From assembly GCF_958450345.1 (NCBI RefSeq), contig NC_088782.1, forward strand, positions 88,358,854 to 88,422,853: DNA of 64,000 nt. Direction: 5' to 3'. Position numbers and translations under genes: made by a program. Shown here piece after piece: positions 1-12,781 of this stretch. The DNA is from Calliphora vicina. Its lineage: Eukaryota; Arthropoda; Insecta; Diptera; Calliphoridae. The notes beneath the pieces were generated by a model, which had not been told where the DNA came from, searched no databases, and worked only from the letters and a program-made list of their open reading frames with translations. Numbering within the stretch: the first letter of the stretch is position 1; every line of letters starts with the position of its first letter.

Positions 1-563
1 TAAACTTTTTCAAAAATATTTACCCTGTTTTTTTTTTACATTTATATGCGCTGTGGGAGAAAATACTCAAAAAGGTATTAATGAAAAGTTGAATAACTTT
101 TACAGTTTTCATCCGATTTGAAAAATTAAAACCATGTTTTATTAAGAACTTTTCTTTATACATTGATATAAATTTTTATAAGCTTTCATATCAAAATAAG
201 CAATGAAAAGAGACACAAATCAAAAAAGATCGTAACAAAAACAATACTTATAACTTACAAATGTATCAATAAATGCATGTCATTTTGAAGCGTAATGAGT
301 TTTCTTTCCCAACACGTTAAAAAAAATAAAAACTGAACAAAAACTGACTGAGTTACAGATCGATAAGTTGAAAAACATCACTGTAAACGGTTTTTTCAGA
401 ATAACTTCTGAATTTGAAGGTGTTTCTAAAATTGTTTGACACAATTTGTAATGTACTCAGCAAGTCCTATAACCCACGCTAGGTCATTTTCCATGATTTT
501 TCCATCGTTCTCTGATCATTTAGTGGTGTCCCGTTTTGGAAATTTCAAAAGGTGGCAAGTCTA
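1..563. other. Non-satellite flank left of the array, no gene seen
   Basis: AT-rich, non-tandem sequence with long A and T runs. I find no convincing open frame, RNA gene or known element on either strand. It ends abruptly: at 564 the sequence becomes the satellite phrase ggtacggtttatgctagc, already close to consensus. It shares no obvious similarity with the other non-satellite block at 20.9-27.3 kb. It is either the chromosomal flank of the array or part of another insertion whose other end lies outside the window. Confidence 0.6.
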
Positions 564-893
564 GGTACGGTTTATGCTAGCTAGTTAAGTTATACCTTGT
601 TAGAAAGCTACAATCTCATGCCATCCAAATATAAAAAAATTAGCTTCCTATGATTAGAGAAATTAGCTTCATATGAAGTCGTTAAAAACTGGGGTAATTT
701 TGTAACATTTTTCGAAAAATGTCCGATATACCCGCATATATATCCGGTACCATTTATGCTAGCTACATAAGTTATGCTTTGTTAGAAAGCTACAATCTCA
801 TGCAATCCAAATATAAAAACTTAGCTTCCTAGCTCTTTAGGGCCTTTTAAAATTGCGATTTATATGAAGTCGTTAAAAACTGGGGTAATTTTG

Positions 894-915
894 GGACATT
901 TTTCGAAAAATGTCC
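894..915. repeat. 22-bp perfect dyad in the satellite monomer (example copy)
   Basis: The half-site GGACATTTTTC is followed directly by its exact reverse complement GAAAAATGTCC, giving a 22-bp perfect palindrome with TTCGAA at its centre. It recurs in most monomers of the GGGAC subtype throughout the window. In the GTAAC subtype the perfect part shrinks to 18 bp. Some right-domain copies read ttttccaaaaa, which breaks the centre (for example 40473 and 44311). Its role is unknown; a protein-binding dyad or a cruciform-prone site are possibilities, not demonstrations. Confidence 0.9.
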
Positions 916-1110
916 GATATACCTGCATATATATCGGGTACTGTTTACGCTAGCTACCTAAGTTATACCTTGTTAGAAAGCTACAATCTCATGCAATCCA
1001 AACATAAAAACTTAGCTTCCTAGCTCTGTAGGGCCTTTTAAAATTGCGATTTATATGAAGTCGTTAAAAACTGGGGTAATTTTGTAACATTTTTCGAAAA
1101 ATGTCCGATA

Positions 1111-1131
1111 TACCCGCATATATGTCGGGTA
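1111..1131. repeat. TACCCG-9-CGGGTA inverted repeat in the monomer (example copy)
   Basis: Six-base arms TACCCG and CGGGTA flank nine AT-rich bases. The structure follows the 22-bp dyad in nearly every monomer. An additional GGGTA lies upstream of the dyad (1074-1078 in this monomer) and could also pair with the same TACCC, so two alternative foldings share one arm. Variants such as ccggtacc or cgggagctg weaken or change the second arm in subsets of copies. Confidence 0.85.
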
Positions 1132-2329
1132 CTATTTACGCTAGCTACTTAAGTTATACCTTGTTAGAAAGCTACAATCTCATGCAATCCAAATATAGAA
1201 AATTTAGCTTTCTAGCTCTTTAGGGGCCTTTAAAATTGCGATTTATATGAAGTCGTTAAAAACTGGGGTAATTTTGGGACATTTTTCGAAAAATGTCCGA
1301 TATACCCGCATATATATCCGGTACCATTTATGCTAGCTACTGAAGTTATGCTTTGTTAGAAAGCTACAATCTCATGCAATCCAAATATAAAGAAATTTAG
1401 CTTCCTAGCTCTTTAGGGCCTTTTTTTGAAAAATGTCCGATATACCTGCATATATATCGGGTAATGTTCATGCTAGCTACCTAAGTTATACCTTGTTAGA
1501 AAGCTACAATCTCATGCAATCCAAACATAAAAACTTAGCCATGCCATCCAAATATAAAAAAATTAGCTTCCTATGATTAGAGAAATTAGCTTCATATGAA
1601 GTCGTTAAAAACTGGGGTAATTTTGTAACATTTTTCGAAAAATGTCCGATATACCCGCATATATATCGGGTACTATTTATGCTAGCTACTCAAGTTATAC
1701 CTTTTTAGAAAGCTACAATCTCATGCGATTTATATGAAGTCATTAAAAACTGGGGTAATTTTGGGACATTTTTCGAAAAATGTCCAATATACCCGCATAT
1801 ATATCGGGTACGGTTTATGCTAGCTAGTTAAGTTATAGCTTGTTAGAAAGCTACAATCTCATGCAATCCAAATATAAAAAAAATTAGCTTCCTAGCTAAT
1901 TGCGATTTATATGAAGTCGTTAAAAACTGGGGTAATTTTGTAACATTTTTCGAAAAATGTCCGATATACCCGCATATATATCCGGTACCATTTATGCTAG
2001 CTACTTAACTTATGCTTTGTTAGAAAGCTACAATCTCATGCAATCCAAACATAAAAACTTAGCTTCCTAGCACTTTAGGGCCTTTTAAAATTGCGATTTA
2101 TATGAAGTCGTTAAAAACTGGGGTAATTTTGGGACATTTTTCGAAAAATGTCCGATATACCTGCATATATATCGTATATGCATATATGAAGTCGTTAAAA
2201 ACTGGGGTAATTTTGGGACATTTTTCGAAAAATGTCCAATATACCCGCATATATATCGGGTACGGTTTATGCTAGCTAGTTAAGTTATACCTTGTTAGAA
2301 AGCTACAATCTCATGCAATCCAAATATAT

Positions 2330-5300
2330 GAAGTCGTTAAAAACTGGGGTAATTTTGGGACATTTTTCGAAAAATTTCCAATATACCCGCATATATATCG
2401 GGTACGGTTTATGCTAGCTAGTTAAGTTATACCTTGTTAGAAAGCTACAATCTCATGCAATCCAAATATAAAAAAAATTAGCTTCCTAGCTAATTGCGAT
2501 TTATATGAAGTCGTTAAAAACTGGGGTAATTTTGTAACATTTTTCGAAAAATGTCCGATATACCCGCATATATATCGGGTACTATTTATGCTAGCTACTT
2601 AAATTATACCTTGTTAGAAAGCTACAATCTCATGCAATCCAAATATAGAAAATTTAGCTTTCTAGCTCTTTAGGGGCCTTTAAAATTGCGATTTATATGA
2701 AGTCGTTCAAAACTGGGTAATTTTGGGACATTTTTCGAAAAATGTCCGATATACCCGCATATATATCGGGTACTGTTTATGCTAGCTACTTAAGTTATAC
2801 CTTGTTAGAAAGCTACAATCTCATGCAATCCAAATATAAAAAAAATTAGCTTCCTAGCTAATTGCGATTTATATGAAGTCGTTAAAAACTGGGTTAATTT
2901 TGTAACATTTTTCGAAAAATGTCCGATATACCCGCATATATATCGGGTACTATTTATGCTAGCTACTTAAGTTATACCTTGTTAGAAAGCTACAATCTCA
3001 TGCAATCCAAATATAAATTTAGCTTTCTAGCTCTTTAGCGGCCTTTAGAATTGCCATTTATATGAAGTCGTTAAAAACTGGGGTAATTTTGGGACATTTT
3101 TCGAAAAATGTCCGATATACCCGCATATATATCCGGTACCATTTATGCTAGCTACTTAAGTTATGCTTTGTTAGAAAGCTACAATCTCATGCAATCCAAA
3201 TATAAAAAAATTTAGCTTCCTAGCTCTTTAGGGCCTTTTAAAATTGCGATTTATATGAAGTCGTTAAAAACTGGGGTAATTTTGTAACATTTTTCGAAAA
3301 ATGTCCGATATACCCGCATATATGTCGGGTACTATTTATGCTAGCTACTTAAGTTATACCTTGTTAGAAAGCTAAAATCTCATGCCATCCAAATATAAAA
3401 AAATTAGCTTCCTATGATTAGAGAAATTAGCTTCATATGAAGTCGTTAAAAACTGGGGTAATTTTGTAACATTTTTCGAAAAATGTCCGATATACCCGCA
3501 TATATATCGGGTACTGTTTATGCTAGCTACTTAAGTTATACCTTGTTAGAAAGGTACAATCTCATGCAATCCAAATATAAAAAAATTTAGCTTCTTAGCT
3601 TTTTTAGGCCTTTTAAAATTGCGATTTATATGAAGTCGTTAAAAACTGGGGTAATTTTGGGACATTTTTCGAAAAATGTTCGATATACCTGCATATATAT
3701 CGGGTACTGTTTATGCTAGCTACCTAAGTTATACCTTGTTAGAAAGCTACAATCTCATGCAATCCAAACATAAAAACTTAGCTTCCTAGCTCTTTAGGGC
3801 CTTTTAAAATTGCGATTTATATGAAGTCGTTAAAAACTGGGGTAATTTTGTAACATTTTTCGAAAATGTCCGATATACCCGCATATATGTCGGGTACTAT
3901 TTACGCTAGCTACTTAAGTTATACCTTGTTAGAAAGCTAAAATCTCATGCCATCCAAATATAAAAAAATTTAGCTTCCTACCTCTTTAGGGCCTTTTAAA
4001 ATTGTGATTTATATGAAGTCGTTAAAAACTGGGGTAATTTTGGGACATTTTTCGAAAAATTTCCAATATACCCGCATATATATCGGGTACGGTTTATGCT
4101 AGCTAGTTAAGTTATACCTTGTTAGAAAGCTACAATCTCATGCAATCCAAATATAAAAAAATTAGCTTCCTAGCTAATTGCGATTTATATGAAGTCGTTA
4201 AAAACTGGGGTAATTTTGTAACATTTTTCGAAAAATGTCCGATATACCCGCATATATATCGGGTACTATTTATGCTAGCTACTTAAATTATACCTTGTTA
4301 GAAAGCTACAATCTCATGCAATCCAAATATAGAAAATTTAGCTTTCTAGCTCTTTAGGGGCCTTTAAAATTGCGATTTATATGAAGTCGTTAAAAACTGG
4401 GTAATTTTGGGACATTTTTCGAAAAATGTCCGATATACCCGCATATATATTGGGTACTGTTTATGCTAGCTACTTAAGTTATACCTTGTTAGAAAGCTAC
4501 AATCTCATGCAATCCAAATATAAAAAAAATTAGCTTCCTAGCTAATTGCGATTTATATGAAGTCGTTAAAAACTGGGTTAATTTTGTAACATTTTTCAAA
4601 AAATGTCCGATATACCCGCATATATATCGGGTACTATTTATGCTAGCTACTTAAGTTATACCTTGTTAGAAAGCTACAATCTCATGCAATCCAAATATAA
4701 ATTTAGCTTTCTAGCTCTTTAGCGGCCTTTAGAATTGCCATTTATATGAAGTCGTTAAAAACTGGGGTAATTTTGGGACATTTTTCGAAAAATGTCCGAT
4801 ATACCCGCATATATATCCGGTACCATTTATGCTAGCTACTTAAGTTATGCTTTGTTAGAAAGCTACAATCTCATGCAATCCAAATATAAAAAAATTTAGC
4901 TTCCTAGCTCTTTAGGGCCTTTTAAAATTGCGATTTATATGAAGTCGTTAAAAACTGGGGTAATTTTGTAACATTTTTCGAAAAATGTCCGATATACCCG
5001 CATATATGTCGGGTACTATTTATGCTAGCTACTTAAGTTATACCTTGTTAGAAAGCTAAAATCTCATGCCATCCAAATATAAAAAAATTAGCTTCCTATG
5101 ATTAGAGAAATTAGCTTCATATGAAGTCGTTAAAAACTGGGGTAATTTTGTAACATTTTTCGAAAAATGTCCGATATACCCGCATATATATCGCGTACTG
5201 TTTATGCTAGCTACTTAAGTTATACCTTGTTAGAAAGGTACAATCTCATGCAATCCAAATATAAAAAAATTTAGCTTCTTAGCTTTTTTAGGCCTTTTAA

Positions 5301-5700
5301 AATTGCGATTTATATGAAGTCGTTAAAAACTGGGGTAATTTTGGGACATTTTTCGAAAAATGTTCGATATACCCAAATATATATCGGGTACTGTTTATGC
5401 TAGCTACTTAAGTTATACCTTGTTAGAAAGCTACAATCTCATGCAATCCAAACATAAAAACTTAGCTTCCTAGCTCTTTAGGGCCTTTTAAAATTGCGAT
5501 TTATATGAAGTCGTTAAAAACTGGGGTAATTTTGTAACATTTTTCGAAAAATGTCCGATATACCCGCATATATGTCCGGCACTATTTATGCTAGCTACTT
5601 AAGTTATACCTTGTTAGAAAGCTAAAATCTCATGCCATCCAAATATAAAAAAATTAGCTTCCTACCTCTTTAGGGCCTTTTAAAATTGCGATTTATATGA
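2330..5700. repeat. Higher-order repeat, 1684-bp unit, two copies
   Basis: The segments of about 2330-4013 and 4014-5700 match monomer by monomer. Diagnostic variants recur at a 1684-bp offset: agcggcctttagaattgcc at 3037 and 4721, tgattagaga at 3415 and 5099, and gcttcctagctaattg at 2481 and 4165. A shared rare aaatttcca variant is offset by 1685. The unit holds about nine monomers. The copies differ at only scattered positions, so the duplication is recent compared with divergence between neighbouring monomers. Confidence 0.85.
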
Positions 5701-8308
5701 AGTCGTTAAAAATTGGGGTAATTTTGGGACATTTTTCGAAAAATGTCCAATATACCCGCTTATATATCGGGTACGGTTTATGCTAGCTAGTTAAGTTAGA
5801 CCTTGTTAGAAAGCTACAATCTCATGCAATCCAAATATAAAAACAATTAGCTTCCTACCTCTTCAGGGCCTTTTAAAATTGCGATTTATACGAAGTCGTT
5901 AAAAACTGGGTAATTTTGGGACATTTTTCGAAAAATGTCCGATATACCCGCATATATATCAGGTACTGTTTATGCTAGCTACTTAAGTTATACCTTTTTA
6001 GAAAGCTACAATCTCGTGCAATCCAAATATAAAAAAAATTAGCTTCCTAGCTAATTGCGATTTATATGAAGTCGTTAAAAACTGGGGTAGTTTTGTAACA
6101 TTTTTCGAAAAATGTCCGATATATCCGCATATATATCGGGTACTATTTATGCTAGCTACTTAAGTTATACCTTGTTAGAAAGCTACAATCTCATGCAATC
6201 CAAATATAGAAAATTTAGCTTTCTAGCTCTTTAGGGCCTTTTAAAATTGCGATTTATATGAACTCATTAAAAACTGGGGTAATTTTGTAACATTTTTCGA
6301 AAAATGTCCGATATACCCGCATATATGTCGGGTACTATTTATGCTAGCTACTTAAGTTATACCTTGTTAGAAAGCTAAAATCTCATGCCATCCAAATATA
6401 AAAAAATTAGCTTCCTATGATTAGAGAAATTAGCTTCATATGAAGTCGTTAAAAACTGGGGTAATTTTGTAACATTTTTCGAAAAATGTCCGATATACCC
6501 GCATGTATATCGGGTACTGTTTATGCTAGCTACTTAAGTTATACCTTGTTAGAAAGCTACAATCTCATGCAATCCAAATATAGAAAAATTTAGCTTCCTA
6601 GCTTTTTTGGGCCTTTTAAAATTGCGATTTATATGAAGTCGTTAAAAACTGGGGTAATTTTGGGACATTTTTCGAAAAATGTCCGATATACCCGCATATA
6701 TATCGGGTACGGTTTATGCTAGCTAGTTAAGTTATACCTTGTTAGAAAGCTACAATCTCATGCAATCCAAATATAAAAAAAAATTGCTTCCTACCTCTAT
6801 AGGACCTTTTAAAATTGCGATTTATATGAAGTCGTTAAAAACTGGGGTAATTTTGGGACATTTTTCGAAAAATGTTCGATATACCTGCATATATATCGGG
6901 TACTGTTTATGCTAGCTACCTAAGTTATACCTTGTTAGAAAGCTACAATCTCATGCAATCCAAATATAAAAAAAATTAGCTTCCTAGCTAATTGCGATTT
7001 ATATGAAGTCGTTAAAAACTGGGGTAATTTTGTAACATTTTTCGAAAAATGTCCGATATACCCGCATATATATCGGGTACTATTTATGCTAGCTACTTAA
7101 ATTATACCTTGTTAGAAAGCTACAATCTCATGCAATCCAAATATAGAAAATTTAGCTTCCTACCTCTTTAGGGCCTTTTAAAATTGCGATTTATATGAAG
7201 TCGTTAAAAACTGGGGTAATTTTGGGACATTTTTCGAAAAATGTCCAATATACCCGCATATATATCGGGTACGGTTTATGCTAGCTAGTTAAGTTATACC
7301 TTGTTAGAAAGCTACAATCTCATGCAATCCAAATATAAAAAAAATTGCTTCCTACCTCTATAGGACCTTTTAAAATTGCGATTTATATGAAGTCGTTAAA
7401 AACTGGGGTAATTTTGGGACATTTTTCGAAAAATGTTCGATATACCTGCATATATATCGGGTACTGTTTATGCTAGCTACCTAAGTTATACCTTGTTAGA
7501 AAGCTACAATCTCATGCAATCCAAACATAAAAACTTAGCTTCCTAGCTCTTTAGGGCCTTTTAAAATTGCGATTTATATGAAGTCGTTAAAAACTGGGGT
7601 AATTTTGTAACATTTTTCGAAAAATGTCCGATATACCCGCATATATGTCGGGTACTATTTACGCTAGCTACTTAAGTTATACCTTGTTAGAAAGCTAAAA
7701 TCTCATGCCATCCAAATATAAAAAAATTTAGCTTCCTACCTCTTTAGGGCCTTTTAAAATTGCGATTTATATGAAGTCGTTAAAAACTGGGGTAATTTTG
7801 GGACATTTTTCGAAAAATGTCCAATATACCCGCATATATATCGGGTACGGTTTATGCTAGCTAGTTAAGTTATACCTTGTTAGAAAGCTACAATCTCATG
7901 CAATCCAAATATAAAAAAAATTGCTTCCTACCTCTATAGGACCTTTTAAAATTGCGATTTATATGAAGTCGTTAAAAACTGGGGTAATTTTGTAACATTT
8001 TTCGAAAAATGTCCGATATACCCGCATATATGTCGGGTACTATTTACGCTAGCTACTTAAGTTATACCTTGTTAGAAAGCTAAAATCTCATGCCATCCAA
8101 ATATAAAAAAATTTAGCTTCCTACCTCTTTAGGGCCTTTTAAAATTGCGATTTATATGAAGTCGTTAAAAACTGGGGTAATTTTGGGACATTTTTCGAAA
8201 AATGTCCAATATACCCGCATATATATCGGGTACGGTTTATGCTAGCTAGTTAAGTTATACCTTGTTAGAAAGCTACAATCTCATGCAATCCAAATATAAA
8301 AAAAATTA

Positions 8309-11300
8309 GCTTCCTAGCTAATTGCGATTTATATGAAGTCGTTAAAAACTGGGGTAATTTTGTAACATTTTTCGAAAAATGTCCGATATACCCGCATATA
8401 TATCGGGTACTATTTATGCTAGCTACTTAAATTATACCTTGTTAGAAAGCTACAATCTCATGCAATCCAAATATAGAAAATTTAGCTTTCTAGCTCTTTA
8501 GGGGCCTTTAAAATTGCGATTTATATGAAGTCGTTAAAAACTGGGTAATTTTGGGACATTTTTCGAAAAATGTCCGATATACCCGCATATATATCGGGTA
8601 CTGTTTATGCTAGCTACTTAAGTTATACCTTGTTAGAAAGCTACAATCTCATGCAATCCAAATATAAAAAAAATTAGCTTCCTAGCTAATTGCGATTTAT
8701 ATGAAGTCGTTAAAAACTGGGTTAATTTTGTAACATTTTTCGAAAAATGTCCGATATACCCGCATATATATCGGGTACTATTTATGCTAGCTACTTAAGT
8801 TATACCTTGTTAGAAAGCTACAATCTCATGCAATCCAAATATAAATTTAGCTTTCTAGCTCTTTAGCGGCCTTTAGAATTGCCATTTATATGAAGTCGTT
8901 AAAAACTGGGGTAATTTTGGGACATTTTTCGAAAAATGTCCGATATACCCGCATATATATCCGGTACCATTTATGCTAGCTACTTAAGTTATGCTTTGTT
9001 AGAAAGCTACAATCTCATGCAATCCAAATATAAAAAAATTTAGCTTCCTAGCTCTTTAGGGCCTTTTAAAATTGCGATTTATATGAAGTCGTTAAAAACT
9101 GGGGTAATTTTGTAACATTTTTCGAAAAATGTCCGATATACCCGCATATATGTCGGGTACTATTTATGCTAGCTACTTAAGTTATACCTTGTTAGAAAGC
9201 TAAAATCTCATGCCATCCAAATATAAAAAAATTAGCCTCCTATGATTAGAGAAATTAGCTTCATATGAAGTCGTTAAAAACTGGGGTAATTTTGTAACAT
9301 TTTTCGAAAAATGTCCGATATACCCGCATATATATCGGGTACTGTTTATGCTAGCTACTTAAGTTATACCTTGTTAGAAAGGTACAATCTCATGCAATCC
9401 AAATATAAAAAAATTTAGCTTCCTAGCTTTTTTAGGCCTTTTAAAATTGTGATTTATATGAAGTCGTTAAAAACTGGGGTAATTTTGGGACATTTTTCGA
9501 AAAATGTCCGATATACCTGCATATATATCGGGTAATGTTTATGCTAGCTACCTAAGTTATACCTTGTTAGAAAGCTACAATCTCATGCAATCCAAACATA
9601 AAAACTTAGCTTCCTAGCTCTTTAGGGCCTTTTAAAATTGCGATTTATATGAAGTCGTTAAAAACTGGGGTAATTTTGTAACATTTTTCGAAAAATGTCC
9701 GATATACCCGCATATATGCCCGGCACTATTTATGCTAGCTACTTAAGTTATACCTTGTTAGAAAGCTAAAATCTCATGCCATCCAAATATAAAAAAAATT
9801 AGCTTCCTACCTCTTTAGGGCCTTTTAAAATTGCGATTTATATGAAGTCGTTAAAAATTGGGGTAATTTTGGGACATTTTTCGAAAAATGTCCAATATAC
9901 CCGCATATATATCGGGTACGGTTTATGCTAGCTAGTTAAGTTAGACCTTGTTAGAAAGCTACAATCTCATGCAATCCAAATATAAAAACAATTAGCTTCC
10001 TACCTCTTTAGGGCCTTTTAAAATTGCGATTTATATGAAGTCGTTAAAAACTGGGGTAATTTTGGGAGATTTTTCGAAAAATGTCCAATATACCCGCATA
10101 TATATCGGGTACGGTTTATGCTAGCTACTTAAGTTATACCTTGTTAGAAAGCTACAATCTCATGCACTCCAAATATAAAAAAAATTAGCTTCCTAGCTAA
10201 TTGCGATTTATATGAAGTCGTTAAAAACTGGGGTAATTTTGTAACATTTTTCGAAAAATGTCCGATATATCCGCATATATATTGGGTACGGTTTATGCTA
10301 GCTAGTTAAGTTAGACCTTGTTAGAAAGCTACAATCTCATGCAATCCAAATATAAAAACAATTAGCTTCCTACCTCTTCAGGGCCTTTTAAAATTGCGAT
10401 TTATACGAAGTCGTTAAAAACTGGGTAATTTTGGGACATTTTTCGAAAAATGTCCGATATACCCGCATATATATCAGGTACTGTTTATGCTAGCTACTTA
10501 AGTTATACCTTTTTAGAAAGCTACAATCTCGTGCAATCCAAATATAAAAAAATTTAGCTTCCTACCTCTTTAGGGCCTTTTAAAATTGCGATTTATATGA
10601 AGTCGTTAAAAACTGGGGTAATTTTGGGAGATTTTTCGAAAAATGTCCAATATACCCGCATATATATCGGGTACGGTTTATGCTAGCTAGTTAAGTTATA
10701 CCTTGTTAGAAAGCTACAATCTCATGCACTCCAAATATAAAAAAAATTAGCTTCCTAGCTAATTGCGATTTATATGAAGTCGTTAAAAACTGGGGTAATT
10801 TTGTAACATTTTTCGAAAAATGTCCGATATATCCGCATATATATCGGGTACTATTTATGCTAGCTACTTAAGTTATACCTTGTTAGAAAGCTACAATCTC
10901 ATGCAATCCAAATATAGAAAATTTAGCTTTCTAGCTCTTTAGGGCCTTTTAAAATTGTGATTTATATGAACTCATTAAAAACTGGGGTAATTTTGTAACA
11001 TTTTTCGAAAAATGTCCGATATACCCGCATATATGTCGGGTACTATTTATGCTAGCTACTTAAGTTATACCTTGTTAGAAAGCTAAAATCTCATGCCATC
11101 CAAATATAAAAAAATTAGCTTCCTATGATTAGAGAAATTAGCTTCATATGAAGTCGTTAAAAACTGGGGTAATTTTGTAACATTTTTCGAAAAATGTCCG
11201 ATATACCCGCATGTATATCGGGTACTGTTAATGCTAGCTACTTAAGTTATACCTTGTTAGAAAGCTACAATCTCATGCAATCCAAATATAGAAAAATTTA

Positions 11301-11390
11301 GCTTCCTAGCTTTTTTGGGCCTTTTAAAATTGCGATTTATATGAAGTCGTCAAAAACTGGGGTAATTTTGGGACATTTTTCGAAAAATGT
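8309..11390. repeat. Large duplicated block matching 4165-6690
   Basis: Diagnostic variants of the 4.2-6.7 kb region recur here in the same order: gcttcctagctaattg at 4165/8309, agcggcc at 4721/8865 and tgattagaga at 5099/9243, all 4144 bp apart. After extra monomers near 10 kb, aactcatt at 6261/10969 and tgattagaga at 6418/11126 are 4708 bp apart. This is an older, larger duplication with monomer gain inside it, and similarity fades after about 11.4 kb. Confidence 0.75.
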
Positions 11391-12781
11391 CCGATATACC
11401 TGCATATATATCGGGTAATGTTTCTGCTAGCTACTTAAGTTATACCTTGTTAGAAAGCTATAATCTCATGCAATCCAAATATAGAAAAAGTCGTTAAAAA
11501 CTGGGGTAATTTTGTAACATTTTTCGAAAAATGTCCGATATACCCGCATATATGTAGGGTACTATTTATGCTAAAAAGGTCCGATATACCCGCATATATA
11601 TCGGGTAATGTTTATGCTAGCTACCTAAGTTATACCTTGTTAGAAAGCCACAATCTCATGCAATCCAAACATAAAAACTTAGCTTCCTAGCTCTTTAGGG
11701 CCTTTTAAAATTGCGATTTATATGAAGTCGTTAAAAACTGGGGTAATTTTGTAACATTTTTCGAAAAATGTCCGATATACCCGCATATATGTCCGGTACT
11801 ATTTATGCTAGCTACTTAAGTTATACCTTGTTAGAAAGCTAAAATCTCATGCCATCCAAATATAAAAAAATTAGCTTCCTACCTCTTTAGGGCCTTTTAA
11901 AATTGCGATTTATATGAAGTCGTTAAAAACTGGGGTAATTTTGGGACATTTTTCGAAAAATGTCCAATATACCCGCATATATATCGGGTACGGTTTATGC
12001 TAGCTAGTTAAGTTATACCTTGTTAGAAAGCTACAATCTCATGCACTCCAAATATAAAAAAAATTAGCTTCCTAGCTAATTGCGATTTATATGAAGTCGT
12101 TAAAAACTGGGGTAATTTTGTAACATTTTTCGAAAAATGTCCGATATATCCGCATATATATCGGGTACTATTTATGCTAGCTACTTAAGTTATACCTTGT
12201 TAGAAAGCTACAATCTCATGCAATCCAAATATAGAAAATTTAGCTTTCTAGCTCTTTAGGGCCTTTTAAAATTGCGATTTATATGAACTCATTAAAAACT
12301 GGGGTAATTTTGTAACATTTTTCGAAAAATGTCCGATATACCCGCATATATGTCGGGTACTATTTATGCTAGCTACTTAAGTTATACCTTGTTAGAAAGT
12401 TAAAATCTCATGCCATCCAAATATAAAAAAATTAGCTTCCTATGATTAGAGAAATTAGCTTCATATGAAGTCGTTAAAAACTGGGGTAATTTTGTAACAT
12501 TTTTCGAAAAATGTCCGATATACCCGCATATATATCGGGTAATGTTTATGCTAGCTACCTAAGTTATACCTTGTTAGAAAGCTACAATCTCATGCAATCC
12601 AAACATAAAAACTTAGCTTCTTAGCTCTTTAGGGCCTTTTAAAATTGCGATTTATATGAAGTCGTTAAAAACTGGGGTAATTTTGTAACATTTTTCGAAA
12701 AATGTCCGATATACCCGCATATATGTCCGGTACTATTTATGCTAGCTACTTAAGTTATACCTTGTTAGAAAGCTAAAATCT

